DNA of 64,000 nucleotides from an uncultured Mucilaginibacter sp. (GCF_946481715.1 NZ_CAMLOV010000004.1:10234-74233), one strand, 5' to 3'; positions 25,924-34,878 are shown, counted from the stretch's first letter. Program-made: numbers and translations. Notes: generated by a model from the letters alone, not told the origin.

Positions 25924-26362
25924 AACGCTTAATTTTAAACCGGATAAAATTCAGTTGCCCGCTATTGCTTTTTTACGGCTTTGTTTGCCACAAAGTTTTA
26001 TAGGGCCGGCGGCAAATGCAGTGGTACCGATAAAAGCACATGCCTGTTATGCAAAACCATGCAGGCGGCTTACAATACCTAAAGCACTCTGCAACAACGC
26101 CAAATACATTATTTACTTTGTTCAGTTGGTTTGCGGCGGCAATTCCTTTGGGCCAGACCCCGGCTTATTCATTTTGTTCATTATATTTTATAGCCAAAAG
26201 CCAGCATACTATTTTGATAAATTGCTTAGGCAATGCCCGCAGGAAGTATATATTTACAGCCGGTATAAACCCAAAAAACGGGTTTCGATAAGATGTATTT
26301 CTGTAACCTAAAGGCATGCAATTATTAACCCACCCCTTAATATTAATTTTTAAACAATCATT
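25924..26362. other. Divergent intergenic region, no convincing gene
   Basis: This 439-nt gap separates the small HTH gene (minus) from the gene at 26363 (plus). Frames of 83-161 codons on the plus strand have atypical composition (many Cys, Phe and Pro) and overlap each other, so they are not accepted. It should contain both promoters. No clear palindrome was seen. Confidence 0.45.
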
Positions 26363-26731
26363 ATGAGCGAACAAACCAATCAACCTAACGACCCGGATGG
26401 CACCATCCCTTTAGCAACCGGAAAAGCATGGGCAGCAAATTGGCGCAGCCACCTGTCAACTTCAGAAGATGTATTTCAGGTGAGATCTTTTTTTGTCCCT
26501 ATCGCGTCCGTAAACACTTTGCTTACCAACAACCCCGGCCTGGAAGGCATAAGGACTTATATGGCCCTTGAAGATGTAGGCGACATGACGACGGCCAAAA
26601 TGGTAATGGTAGCGATTGTTGACGGCGAAGAAGTGCTTACCCTGCCCGGCGAAAAGAGCGGTGCCGTAGACATGTTTACCCCTTGCCCTCCTTATTGCCC
26701 AACCGGCGGCGGCCCTACTTTAGAAAGCTAA
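26363..26731 (+). CDS. Unknown small protein with CPPYCP tail
   Basis: This 122-residue protein is not recognised. It has no signal peptide or membrane segment. The middle ('WRSHLSTSEDVFQVRSFFVPIASVNTLL', 'GIRTYMALEDVGDMTTAKMVMVAIVDGEEVL') looks like a compact alpha/beta fold. The end 'FTPCPPYCPTGGGPTLES' is Cys-, Pro- and Gly-rich. The two cysteines (CPPYC) could form a disulfide or bind metal; nothing proves either. It is the first gene before a membrane protein and a NarL-type two-component pair. A perfect 12-bp hairpin separates it from the next gene. Confidence 0.7.
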   Translation: MSEQTNQPNDPDGTIPLATGKAWAANWRSHLSTSEDVFQVRSFFVPIASVNTLLTNNPGLEGIRTYMALEDVGDMTTAKMVMVAIVDGEEVLTLPGEKSGAVDMFTPCPPYCPTGGGPTLES

Positions 26732-26749
26732 TTGAAATTTCTTCCGCAG

Positions 26750-26788
26750 ATGTTTATAAGCTTTAATATCTTTAAGGCTTATAAACAT
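26750..26788 (+). promoter_or_regulatory. Perfect 12-bp hairpin covering a ribosome-binding region
   Basis: ATGTTTATAAGC (26750-26761) and GCTTATAAACAT (26777-26788) are exact inverted copies around a 15-nt loop. The second arm ends two bases before the ATG at 26791, so the folded mRNA would cover the ribosome site. No T-tract follows, so it is not a standard terminator. Confidence 0.7.
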
Positions 26789-26790
26789 CA

Positions 26791-27453
26791 ATGGAAAAGT
26801 TTTTCTTTATCTACCTCACGTTCATCGCTCCTTCCACCGCATTAATCCCTGTCGTTTACGCATTTATTAACTACCGGCATTTAAGTCGGGCATTTAAAAT
26901 ACTACTGTTCTTCATTATTTTTTCGGTGGTTATGAACACTACATCCGCCGTTATGGCGCGTGTTTACCATTTGCCTACGCTCTGGCTGTTCCATATTTAT
27001 ACTCCTTTTGAGTTTGCCTTTGTTATCGCCTTTTTTGCCGAATTTTTTAGCAAACGTATAAGGTATATTATGTACGGTGTTGCCGTAGCGTTTGCGCTTT
27101 TCTGCTTGTGCAATACGCTTTTCCTCCAAAGCTTTAAGCAATTAGATGGCTACTCCCGGTCGGTAGATGCACTGATCCTCATTGCCTGCTGCATGTTGTT
27201 TTTCGCTAAAAACAATAACGACCTTGACCATAAATGGGCCGACTATGCCAGCAACTGGATTGCCGCCGGCGTGTTGCTTTATTATAGCAGTTCGTTATTT
27301 ATGTTCATTTTCTTTAACATGATGACGGTAGCCGGCACTATGCAAATGATTATATTTATAGGATATGCTACTGTTTTAGCAATAGAATATGTTTTATTTG
27401 CGATAGGATTCAACAAATGCAGGCCACAACAGACAATATCTACATCCAGATGA
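26791..27453 (+). CDS. Unknown seven-helix-like membrane protein
   Basis: The 220-residue protein has about seven hydrophobic segments (for example 7-27, 35-55, 66-86, 92-112, 125-139, 153-175 and 183-208) and no soluble domain. It is not recognised as a known family, but small membrane proteins of this kind often precede histidine kinases in Bacteroidota. It overlaps the kinase gene by 37 nt, which implies translational coupling. A sensory or signal-relay role with that kinase is therefore plausible but unproven. Its ribosome site lies in the hairpin at 26750-26788. Confidence 0.75.
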   Translation: MEKFFFIYLTFIAPSTALIPVVYAFINYRHLSRAFKILLFFIIFSVVMNTTSAVMARVYHLPTLWLFHIYTPFEFAFVIAFFAEFFSKRIRYIMYGVAVAFALFCLCNTLFLQSFKQLDGYSRSVDALILIACCMLFFAKNNNDLDHKWADYASNWIAAGVLLYYSSSLFMFIFFNMMTVAGTMQMIIFIGYATVLAIEYVLFAIGFNKCRPQQTISTSR

Positions 27454-28214
27454 TCCTGGGCATGAGCGGTGCCCTCATCCTGGTGGTATCGTTCATCCTA
27501 TTTAATATCCGTAACCAAAACAGGTTGCTACGGCAGCGCCAGCAGTTTCAGCAAGCCCAAATTGCGCACCAGAAAGAGTTGCTGGGCGCCGTAATAGAAT
27601 CGCAGGAAGCCGAACGCAAACGCATAGGGCAAGACCTGCACGATGATGTTGGTACCAGCCTTTCGGGCTTAAGGCTGCTAATAGAGATGTTCAAGCCTGT
27701 TGATCATAAAGATGAGCACTACCTCAGCTTTGTAAAATCGAGCAAGAGCACTATCGATAAAATTGTAAAGGATGTGCGCCATATATCGCACAACCTGTCG
27801 CCGGCCACGCTTGGGTATTATGGGCTTGCCGCTGCCATAAACGAGCATAGCGATATCATCAATCAATCGGGCAAGCTTAAAATAAATGTACTTAACCAGG
27901 CTGAGCAAGCGCTGGAAAAGCTTAATATTACCGCAGCCACCGCACTATACCGGGTTTTAGAAGAGTTGTTGAATAACACTATCAAGCACTCGGGAGCCAG
28001 CAGTGCCGATATCACGTTTTTACAGCAGCCACAGGCCATAGGCATCAATTACAGCGATAACGGTAAAGGGCTATCGGCAACGGTAGGCCAGGCCACCAGG
28101 GGCATGGGCATGCAGAATATCGAAAGCCGGCTGCTTAACATTAACGCTACTTATGCTATTACCACACAGCCGGGCCAGGGGTTTCATATCCAAATAAACT
28201 ATCCCTTAATTTGA
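27417..28214 (+). CDS. NarL-type sensor histidine kinase
   Basis: The 265-residue kinase has one membrane segment (about 12-30), a short coiled coil, and a HisKA_3 domain with His75 in 'ERKRIGQDLHDDVGTSLSGL'. The ATPase domain shows 'LYRVLEELLNNTIKHSGAS', 'YSDNGKG' and 'GMGMQNIESRL'. It has almost no extracytoplasmic sensor, so input probably comes from the overlapping membrane protein. The regulator follows after 12 nt, and the two form a standard LuxR/NarL-type two-component system. Confidence 0.93.
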   Translation: MQATTDNIYIQMILGMSGALILVVSFILFNIRNQNRLLRQRQQFQQAQIAHQKELLGAVIESQEAERKRIGQDLHDDVGTSLSGLRLLIEMFKPVDHKDEHYLSFVKSSKSTIDKIVKDVRHISHNLSPATLGYYGLAAAINEHSDIINQSGKLKINVLNQAEQALEKLNITAATALYRVLEELLNNTIKHSGASSADITFLQQPQAIGINYSDNGKGLSATVGQATRGMGMQNIESRLLNINATYAITTQPGQGFHIQINYPLI

Positions 28215-28226
28215 GCATTAAATAAT

Positions 28227-28895
28227 ATGGACAAAATAAACGTTGCAATTGTTGACGACCAAAATCTGTTTAGGCAAAGCCTGGCCTTGCTCATCAATTC
28301 GGTAGGCGATTTTAGGCTGGTTAACGATAGCGCCGGCGGGCAGAGCTTTTTGGATTTCCTAAAAAACATGGATTCGCCGGTTAATGTTGCGGTGATTGAC
28401 ATGGATATGCCGGGCATGAACGGGATACAATTGAACAAAGCCCTGCACGAGCATTACCCCGAAATAAAGGTAGTGATACTATCGGTACACGTAAACGAGG
28501 CGCTTATTACCCAAATGATAAACGCAGGGGCGGCATCCTACCTTGCCAAAAACTGCGATAAGGACGAGTTGATAATGGCCATTAATACGGTGCACAAGCA
28601 CGGCTTTTATTTTAATAACGATGCCCTCAACGCCATCCGTAACAGTGCCAACCATAAAAGCCAGTCGCAGGTAATTTTAAATTCGCTCACCATATCGTTA
28701 ACCCGACGCGAAAAGCAAATTCTATTGCTTATTTGCCGGGAATACAACAATGCCGAAATAGCCAACGAACTATTTCTAAGCGTGCGCACCGTAGAGGGCC
28801 ACCGCAATAACCTGCTTATCAAAACAAATTGCCGCAACACTGCCGGGCTGGTACTTTTTGCTATCAAAACGGGGCTGTTCGAGATGCTTTTTTAA
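28227..28895 (+). CDS. LuxR/NarL-family response regulator
   Basis: The 222-residue protein has a receiver domain with 'VDDQ' (Asp10-Asp11) and phospho-acceptor Asp58 ('VAVIDMDMPGMNG'). Its LuxR-type HTH lies at about residues 153-215 ('LTRREKQILLLICREYNNAEIANELF' region and 'SVRTVEGHRNNLL'). It is the partner of the kinase 12 nt upstream. Its targets are not evident. The last genes of the unit end here, with 231 nt to the next gene. Confidence 0.94.
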   Translation: MDKINVAIVDDQNLFRQSLALLINSVGDFRLVNDSAGGQSFLDFLKNMDSPVNVAVIDMDMPGMNGIQLNKALHEHYPEIKVVILSVHVNEALITQMINAGAASYLAKNCDKDELIMAINTVHKHGFYFNNDALNAIRNSANHKSQSQVILNSLTISLTRREKQILLLICREYNNAEIANELFLSVRTVEGHRNNLLIKTNCRNTAGLVLFAIKTGLFEMLF

Positions 28896-29126
28896 CCCGT
28901 AATACTACCCGATTTTAAAAACAGGTAGAACTACCTGCCAAGCCTCTTTTCGTAACTTTTAAATTATAATATTCACTCAAGGGAAATTTTACGTTCTCTA
29001 TAGTTTACTAAAAACATCATCTTTAATTAATACACAACGCAACGGGAGCATATCAAATATACAAGCAAAATTAAGTACAACTTAATGTTTATATTTACGT
29101 AATAAACTCTTGGTTAAAGTTGCAGG

Positions 29127-29387
29127 ATGGATATTGTATATATAAGTAATCAGATCAAGTTCGATATATTAGCTATTTGCGGTAAGCCTTCCGCAAAAGC
29201 ATATAATTTATTAACAGATACGCCGCTCCATTCCATTGGTTATGAAAGCGATGAGGAGCTTTGCAGACAGCTCGAATATAAATTGCAATTAATTGCAGAA
29301 GAATATAAAACGGGCAAAAATATTTCCGCAGGCTCGGTATCAAAAGAGCTTACCGTTCGCCAGTGCATCCAGTTAGTTATTGTTTAA
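29127..29387 (+). CDS. Unknown 86-residue protein before the NACHT gene
   Basis: This short protein is not recognised. It is soluble, mildly acidic and mainly helical ('YESDEELCRQLEYKLQLIAEEYKTGKNI') with no signal peptide and no catalytic motif. An AGG lies just before its ATG. It ends 36 nt before the NACHT NTPase on the same strand, so the pair may be cotranscribed. A role as adaptor, inhibitor or target of that NTPase is speculation. An ORF of this size may also be non-coding, but codon use resembles the neighbours. Confidence 0.5.
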   Translation: MDIVYISNQIKFDILAICGKPSAKAYNLLTDTPLHSIGYESDEELCRQLEYKLQLIAEEYKTGKNISAGSVSKELTVRQCIQLVIV

Positions 29388-29423
29388 CACCTATTACCGT
29401 TCCCAGGATGAATTTTTGCTTTC

Positions 29424-31085
29424 ATGAGTGCATTTTTAAACCATCACCTCGAAATACTTAAATCATCAGTCCTCGTTAAGTCGGGATTTAAAAGCATAGC
29501 ACCCGGCAATTGTAAAGTAATTTCGGTAAATATCTTCAACAGTACCAGGCAAAGTATTAGCGAAACCACGCTAAAACGGGTTTACGGCTTTGCGCATAGT
29601 AAATTCCGCCCATCGTTATTCACTATTGATGCCATGGCCAAATATTGTGGTTATGGCGGCTGGGATGATTTTTGCCAACAGCAGGAAGGGCAGGTAAATA
29701 ATAATGCCGGAGCAAACACAAATTGGGAGGGCCTTAAAAAAAACGCGTCCAAAATAACCCATTTTACGTTACAGGCTTTAAAAAACAAATCGGGTATACC
29801 TTATAACCAAACCATACAAAGGCAATTTATAAACCAACACCTCAACGAGTTTTTACTTGGCAATTATAACGCAACTGTATTAACGTCGCCCGCCGGTTAT
29901 GGCAAAACTATTGCGCTTTGCCATTGGGCAGAGCATACTATGGGCCTCAGCTCCACAGGCGAAAGCAATGATATTGTATTGTTTTTTAGCAGCAGTGCGC
30001 TGATGAACGTTTTTTTGAGCGGCCGCGACCTTAATGACTGGCTGCTGGCTTTGCTGGGTTACTCCAAAAACGAGGATATTCAATCGCTGTTAGACAACGG
30101 GGACAATCAACCCGGCAATTTTTTCCTGATCATTGATGGCCTCGACGAGCATTCCTACAAATCAGAAACATTTAATTTGCTGGTAAACCAGGTATTGGAT
30201 ATTGCCGCATTATACCAAAACATACCCTGGTTTAAGCTGATACTCACCATGCGCTCGGCCACGTGGATGAATAATAAGCACCTGCTGCAAAACAGTAATA
30301 TTAAATGGCACACCGGCTTTGCAAGTAACCCCGAGGGCGTGGATATCAATGTTCCGCTATTTAGCCTGCCCGAAATAAAAGAACTGTGCCTTAAAATAAA
30401 CCCTGCTATAAAAAGCTTTTTAGCCTTTGATATTGCCGGGGATTTTAACCATCCTTTATATTTTCAGTTTTACTATAAAGAGCATAAAGAAAATTTCTCG
30501 CTTTGCGATATCAACCACATTTGCCTGTACGAACTGATATCAACCTTTGTATTAAACAAGTTGTACCTGGGCCCTTACTCTGCCGAAAAGATTTTGCTTT
30601 TGAACGCCCTGGTAAGCCATTTAGATTTTAAAAACAATATTTACGAGATAGATAAGCTGAAAGCAAACGCCCTTGTAAAGCAATATAGCCATGCCTATCA
30701 CGAGCTGGTGAGCGTTGGTTTTTTAAGGGAGATAAACACCAGTGCCGATTTGCAGTACCATACCGCTATTCAGTTTACTAACCGTAACTTTTTAGATTTT
30801 AGCATCGCAAAAAACCTGCTGCAAAAAAACGGCGATGTGTTTGACGGTAACGTTGTATCATTTATCAACGGCAACTTTACTGATGGGCAGCACCGGCTCT
30901 CCCTGTTAAAATGGTGCATTATAAACGCTATTAAAACTCCACAGCCTAACAGTTTTGATGTATTGACACTTGCCGAGCTAAGCGAGGAACAAAAATCTGA
31001 CTTAAGGGTATTTTTGGCAGAATTGCAGCAAAAGACCAGACTGGACTCGCATTTGCTTAAAAAGGCTGAGCCTGTATCTATGTAA
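29424..31085 (+). CDS. NACHT/STAND-type NTPase
   Basis: The 553-residue protein has three parts. Residues 1-90 form a Bacteroidota N-terminal module ('SISETTLKRVYGFAHSKF', 'SLFTIDAMAKYCGYGGWDDF') with HTH character. The NTPase follows with Walker A at 155-162 ('SPAGYGKT'), Walker B at 233-242 ('FFLIIDGLDE') and a sensor-like 'LTMRSATW'. From about 360 a helical/winged region ends with 'FTNRNFLDFSIAK', as in other NACHT proteins. STAND NTPases switch state with nucleotide and often act in stress sensing or phage defence. This one lacks the long C-terminal repeat sensor of Avs proteins, and no nuclease or toxin domain is visible. Biological role is unknown. Confidence 0.85.
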   Translation: MSAFLNHHLEILKSSVLVKSGFKSIAPGNCKVISVNIFNSTRQSISETTLKRVYGFAHSKFRPSLFTIDAMAKYCGYGGWDDFCQQQEGQVNNNAGANTNWEGLKKNASKITHFTLQALKNKSGIPYNQTIQRQFINQHLNEFLLGNYNATVLTSPAGYGKTIALCHWAEHTMGLSSTGESNDIVLFFSSSALMNVFLSGRDLNDWLLALLGYSKNEDIQSLLDNGDNQPGNFFLIIDGLDEHSYKSETFNLLVNQVLDIAALYQNIPWFKLILTMRSATWMNNKHLLQNSNIKWHTGFASNPEGVDINVPLFSLPEIKELCLKINPAIKSFLAFDIAGDFNHPLYFQFYYKEHKENFSLCDINHICLYELISTFVLNKLYLGPYSAEKILLLNALVSHLDFKNNIYEIDKLKANALVKQYSHAYHELVSVGFLREINTSADLQYHTAIQFTNRNFLDFSIAKNLLQKNGDVFDGNVVSFINGNFTDGQHRLSLLKWCIINAIKTPQPNSFDVLTLAELSEEQKSDLRVFLAELQQKTRLDSHLLKKAEPVSM

Positions 31086-31254
31086 ACAATCATAATACAT
31101 TTATCACGCCATACTAAAAGACAGCAGGATTAACTCAGGGGCTTTAATAAACTGGGAAGTTTTTAACTAACGTGAGTTTAGGGTAAACATTTGTATAGGG
31201 TGAAATGGAATTTGTGATAAGCATCTGCTTAACCTCACCTGAACGGCGAGGCAC

Positions 31255-31286
31255 TTATAAAAACCATCTTCTTTCAAGAAGATGGT
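31255..31286 (-). terminator. Hairpin terminator after the small membrane protein gene
   Basis: ACCATCTTCTT (31263-31273) and AAGAAGATGGT (31276-31286) form a perfect 11-bp stem. On the minus strand it is followed by TTTTTAT. It lies 25 nt beyond the stop at 31312 and also faces the convergent NACHT gene. Confidence 0.82.
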
Positions 31287-31311
31287 CCGGATTGCCAAAA
31301 CTGTATATTAT

Positions 31312-31653
31312 CTATACCGGTTTCTCAAACACCCTCTTCACTAAAAATCCCGACAGTGCCGACATGCCCCCTATCAATCCACCGATCAAAACCGTTACCA
31401 ACAGCAACAACAACCAATGCGGCAATTGAAACAGATGTGCTACGCGGGTGGCAAGTATATTGGCGTTGGGCAAACTCTTTAGTAAGGCCAATGCCAGCCA
31501 GGCCAATGCCAATGCGCCAAAACCCGACCAAAACGCATGGCCGGAAGCCTTGCCCAAAAGTATTGCCGAGGCAAACGCAAAAATACAGGCTGCCCACCAG
31601 GGCAAAATAAAGCCGCTTACAAACGATAATAAAAGTATCAATGCGAATAACAT
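31312..31653 (-). CDS. Small membrane protein next to penicillin acylase
   Basis: The 113-residue protein has about four hydrophobic segments and a Gly/Ala-rich middle ('FWSGFGALALAWLALALL'). It is not recognised as a known family. It follows the penicillin acylase gene by 4 nt, so it is cotranscribed with it. Its end is marked by the hairpin at 31255-31286. No catalytic residues can be named. Confidence 0.7.
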   Translation of the reverse strand: MLFALILLLSFVSGFILPWWAACIFAFASAILLGKASGHAFWSGFGALALAWLALALLKSLPNANILATRVAHLFQLPHWLLLLLVTVLIGGLIGGMSALSGFLVKRVFEKPV

Positions 31654-31657
31654 AAAT

Positions 31658-34084
31658 TTATTTGCTAAGGGTTAAGGTTGTTTTAATGCGGGTTGATTTC
31701 TCGGTTGGCGATTGCAGGTAAAGCAGCTCTTTCAGCTTACCGTCTTTCCATGTTTGCAGCATATCATCGTAAAAAAAGCTGCCGGGGTTGCCGCTTTGCC
31801 CGCCGGGCAGTATGCCAAAGCCTTTTACATTAGGGCCAAGCTGTACCACCATGCGCCATGAAGGGCCATGCCCGTCGATAAGGGCGTTTACGGTTGAGCC
31901 AGTACCACCTGAAGCGAAATTACCAGAGCCAAAGCCCGGCAGGTTGGCCAGGTGGCGCACCTCAAACTCCTTTACCTTGCCCCATTGCCAGTTGCCCGGT
32001 TTGCCATGTTTTTTTATCAGGGCATCTACTGCTAAATTAAAACTGCGGCTGAGTACGTCTGTAGCCGTTTCAGTCAGGGGCGTTTTTTTGTTATCGAACC
32101 AAACGGAGGTAGGCTCTTTCAGCAGTAACTCTTCTGTCCTATCCATTGATGGCCAATTGAGGGGCATATCCTTGTCAGAGAAGTTGTCATTCCACGTAGC
32201 CTGGTAAAAATGGTTCCACCAGCCGGTAAATATGGACGCGCCTTCGGAATTAGCATCGAAAAACTTATCCCACTTCCTGAGGGTATTGAGGGCAGCCAGT
32301 TGATTTTCGTCCAGTTTGCTGGCATCCAAATATCTCAGCATCGCGGGTAAAATATCCTGGGCGCGGATGCTGTAGGCATCGGTCTGCAATACGCGCATGC
32401 TGTCTGCCGTTGCTTTCTGCATAGCACCGAGGCGGTCGTTAATACGTTTTCCGCGTTCGTAACCTGCAAACTGCCAGTTAATGTAATACGGGTAACTTGG
32501 GTCGGTAGAACTTTGGTTGGCCGAGCTTACAAAGCCGCGCGGCGGGTTTTTAACGGTGGGGTTTTGCTCAAAGGGGATAAAGCCATGCCAATCGTTTGCC
32601 GGGTCGCTTCCATCCATCAAAAACTTGCCCTGTTCTTTGTACTTTAAAGGCAGCCGGCCATTTGGGGTGATGGCAATATCATTATCGGCCGAGGCAAATA
32701 CAAAGTTCTGTGCCGGGGCGCTAAAGTACTTTAGTGCTTCGAGGTAGTCGGTGTAATTGCTGCCGCGATTGAGCAGGTAAAAGGTTTTAAACTCGTTTGA
32801 TTCTTCGTGCGCTATCCATTTAAGCGCATTGCCAACCGGGATGTTATCATGCCCTTTAGCCAGTCCGGCATTGTCATAAACCACGGGGCCAAAACGGGTA
32901 TAACGTACGGTATCTGTAATATCGCGCTGGCCCTTTATATGGATGGTTTCTACGCGGTAAGTAACTTTGTTCCACTGGTTATTGTACCAGTACTCGTTAC
33001 GGTTAGCATCTTTAAACTTAATTTGGTACCAATCTAAAATATCAGCATCCACATTGGTTACGCCCCAGCTTATTTTTTTGTTGTAGCCGATGACGATGCA
33101 AGGCGCACCCGGCAGCGAAACCCCATAAACATTTACGCCGCGGGCGGATAATTGCATCTCGTACCATATAGATGGAAATGTAAGGTCGAGGTGCGGATCG
33201 TTGGCTAAAATAGGGTAGCCTGATGCTGTTTTGCTGCCACTGATGGCCCAATTATTACTGCCTATGCCTTCTACCCTTTCCTTTATTTTCATGCCCGTGA
33301 GCGTCTGTGTTTTAAAGGCTGCAGGCGGTGCAGGTATGGGCAGTGGTTTAAAATCCCATTTGGTGCCTACCGGGATGATGGGGCTTTCGTGCATTGGATA
33401 ATCGGGGAACAGATCATTAGTTACTTTTGCGCCAAATTTGTTCAGCACGTTGGTCATGGCCAATTCGTTGGTGCCGCCGGCAAGTGTTTCAGACATTAAT
33501 TTTAAAAGGAACGCACAGTTAATGGGCTTCCATTCCTCCGGCGCGTAATCCAGCAGCTTGTACTCTATCGGGTAATCGCGTTTACTAAGCCCCTTCACGT
33601 ACCCGTTGACGCCGTCGGTATAAGCGTTTATAACTATCTTCATCACCGGGTCCTTCATCATACCCTTCAACGTATTTTCGGCGCCATACACCATGCCCAT
33701 GCGGCGATGATAGCGGTCAACATCCAGGGCTTTTGCGCCAACTACTTCTGCCAGCCTGCCCGATGCACTGCGGGTTTGTATATCCATTTGCCAAAGGCGG
33801 TCGCGGGCGGTGATATAGCCTTGTGCGTAGTACAAGTCGTGGTCGTTTTCGGCAAAAATGTGGGGGATGCGGTTCTCGTCGTATTTTACGGTCACCTTTC
33901 CCTGTAGCCCGGTTAATTTTAGTTCCTCAGTTGCGTCTATATTTTTGCTTTCGGCGTTTTGCCAAAAACCTGTAGCCGGGTTAAGGAACTTACCCATAGG
34001 CGGTATATCGCCAAATTTTGTTTGCAGTGCCCAAATAAGTGCTGCGGTAATTGCTATGGAAAAGATTGCCTTAAATATATTCAT
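31658..34084 (-). CDS. Penicillin acylase-family Ntn hydrolase
   Basis: The 808-residue exported precursor begins with a membrane-type signal ('FKAIFSIAITAALIWAL'). It contains the autoprocessing site 'VEGIGSNNWAISGSKTASG', where the Ser after Gly becomes the N-terminal nucleophile, and 'PILANDPHLDL' and 'GVSLPGAPCIVIGYNKKISWGVTN' typical of the beta subunit. Cleavage would give subunits of roughly 280 and 530 residues. Members hydrolyse amide bonds of penicillins, acyl-homoserine lactones or other N-acyl compounds in the periplasm; the substrate here is unknown. A small membrane protein follows within 4 nt. Confidence 0.93.
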   Translation of the reverse strand: MNIFKAIFSIAITAALIWALQTKFGDIPPMGKFLNPATGFWQNAESKNIDATEELKLTGLQGKVTVKYDENRIPHIFAENDHDLYYAQGYITARDRLWQMDIQTRSASGRLAEVVGAKALDVDRYHRRMGMVYGAENTLKGMMKDPVMKIVINAYTDGVNGYVKGLSKRDYPIEYKLLDYAPEEWKPINCAFLLKLMSETLAGGTNELAMTNVLNKFGAKVTNDLFPDYPMHESPIIPVGTKWDFKPLPIPAPPAAFKTQTLTGMKIKERVEGIGSNNWAISGSKTASGYPILANDPHLDLTFPSIWYEMQLSARGVNVYGVSLPGAPCIVIGYNKKISWGVTNVDADILDWYQIKFKDANRNEYWYNNQWNKVTYRVETIHIKGQRDITDTVRYTRFGPVVYDNAGLAKGHDNIPVGNALKWIAHEESNEFKTFYLLNRGSNYTDYLEALKYFSAPAQNFVFASADNDIAITPNGRLPLKYKEQGKFLMDGSDPANDWHGFIPFEQNPTVKNPPRGFVSSANQSSTDPSYPYYINWQFAGYERGKRINDRLGAMQKATADSMRVLQTDAYSIRAQDILPAMLRYLDASKLDENQLAALNTLRKWDKFFDANSEGASIFTGWWNHFYQATWNDNFSDKDMPLNWPSMDRTEELLLKEPTSVWFDNKKTPLTETATDVLSRSFNLAVDALIKKHGKPGNWQWGKVKEFEVRHLANLPGFGSGNFASGGTGSTVNALIDGHGPSWRMVVQLGPNVKGFGILPGGQSGNPGSFFYDDMLQTWKDGKLKELLYLQSPTEKSTRIKTTLTLSK

Positions 34085-34126
34085 TGAGGTGGGAATGGGT
34101 AAGCAAGATAGGTAAATGCGGGCGAT

Positions 34127-34714
34127 TTAAAAAGTCAGCGTGTCTGCATATTTTGGCTTCCTCTTTTTATAATGCCGCTTAGCCTTCTTAGGCTTCGCTG
34201 CTTTGTTTTGCGCGCGATGCGTTTTGGCATCCTTGCGGAAATTCCAGGGCGGCGTTGGGTTCCCGTCCTGCCATAAGCCGAGGCGGTTTTGGCGGGCTTT
34301 TAGCTCCAATTCTGCCAGTTGCATGCTTTTAGAGTAGGCGCGGTATTGCCAGGCGTAACCATTTTTCACAAGGTCGTAATTTACGTTGGTACCGTCGGTC
34401 AGTTCTACCTGCCCTACCGTGCGCCCATACCTGTCTTGCGTGGTGCCTATAAGCTTTACCTGTTTACCAAAGCACAGGTTTGAGGTGTATTGCTTTGCCG
34501 CCTGCCCAAAAGCCTGGCTTTTCTCGGGGCAATCTACTTCTGCAAGGCGCACAGTGGTAGTTTTATTATCGGGCGAAAGCAGCACCATGGTATCGCCGTC
34601 TTTTACGCCGACAACTTTATAGGTGTAATCTGTATTAGTACTTTTTTCTTCGTTATTACAAGCAGAAAATAGAGCAAAGAGGAAAAGACAAAAGAATAAA
34701 TACTTTTTGAGCAT
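34127..34714 (-). CDS. Thermonuclease-family (SNase) lipoprotein
   Basis: Starting at 34714 gives 195 residues with a lipoprotein signal ('FALFSAC', Cys19). The staphylococcal-nuclease fold is clear: 'VVGVKDGDTMVLL', 'VRLAEVDCPEKSQAFG' with the catalytic Arg, Asp and Glu, and 'QDRYGRTVGQVEL' with the second Arg. The tail after about 165 is very basic (Lys/Arg-rich, 'KAAKPKKAKRHYKKRKPKY') and may bind nucleic acid or the envelope. It probably degrades extracellular or periplasmic DNA/RNA. It lies 42 nt before the penicillin acylase start on the same strand. Confidence 0.92.
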   Translation of the reverse strand: MLKKYLFFCLFLFALFSACNNEEKSTNTDYTYKVVGVKDGDTMVLLSPDNKTTTVRLAEVDCPEKSQAFGQAAKQYTSNLCFGKQVKLIGTTQDRYGRTVGQVELTDGTNVNYDLVKNGYAWQYRAYSKSMQLAELELKARQNRLGLWQDGNPTPPWNFRKDAKTHRAQNKAAKPKKAKRHYKKRKPKYADTLTF

Positions 34715-34753
34715 AGGGCTAAACATCGTAAAAATTATGCATGGTTTTTTATT

Positions 34754-34878
34754 TTAACCACAGAGGACGCAGAGAAAAACGCAGAGTTTCGCAGAACCTT
34801 TATCGGCCAGAGAATTTGAATGGCTCTGTGAAACTCTGCGCTCACAATCCTGCAAATCTCTGTGCACTCTGCGGTTAA
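34754..34878. repeat. 125-bp imperfect palindrome (CACAGAG/CTCTGTG type)
   Basis: The ends TTAACCACAGAGGACGCAGAG and CTCTGTGCACTCTGCGGTTAA are near-inverted copies, and ACGCAGAGTTTCGCAGA faces CTGTGAAACTCTGCG inside. It sits between the SNase start and the VOC gene stop. Sequences of this general type are widespread dispersed repeats in bacteria. Confidence 0.85.

Noticed and set aside
25826..26311. Plus-strand frame of 161 codons (and an overlapping one of 83 codons) in the divergent gap
   Set aside because: Composition is rich in Cys, Phe and Pro, the frames overlap each other and partly the HTH gene, and no domain or ribosome site is visible.
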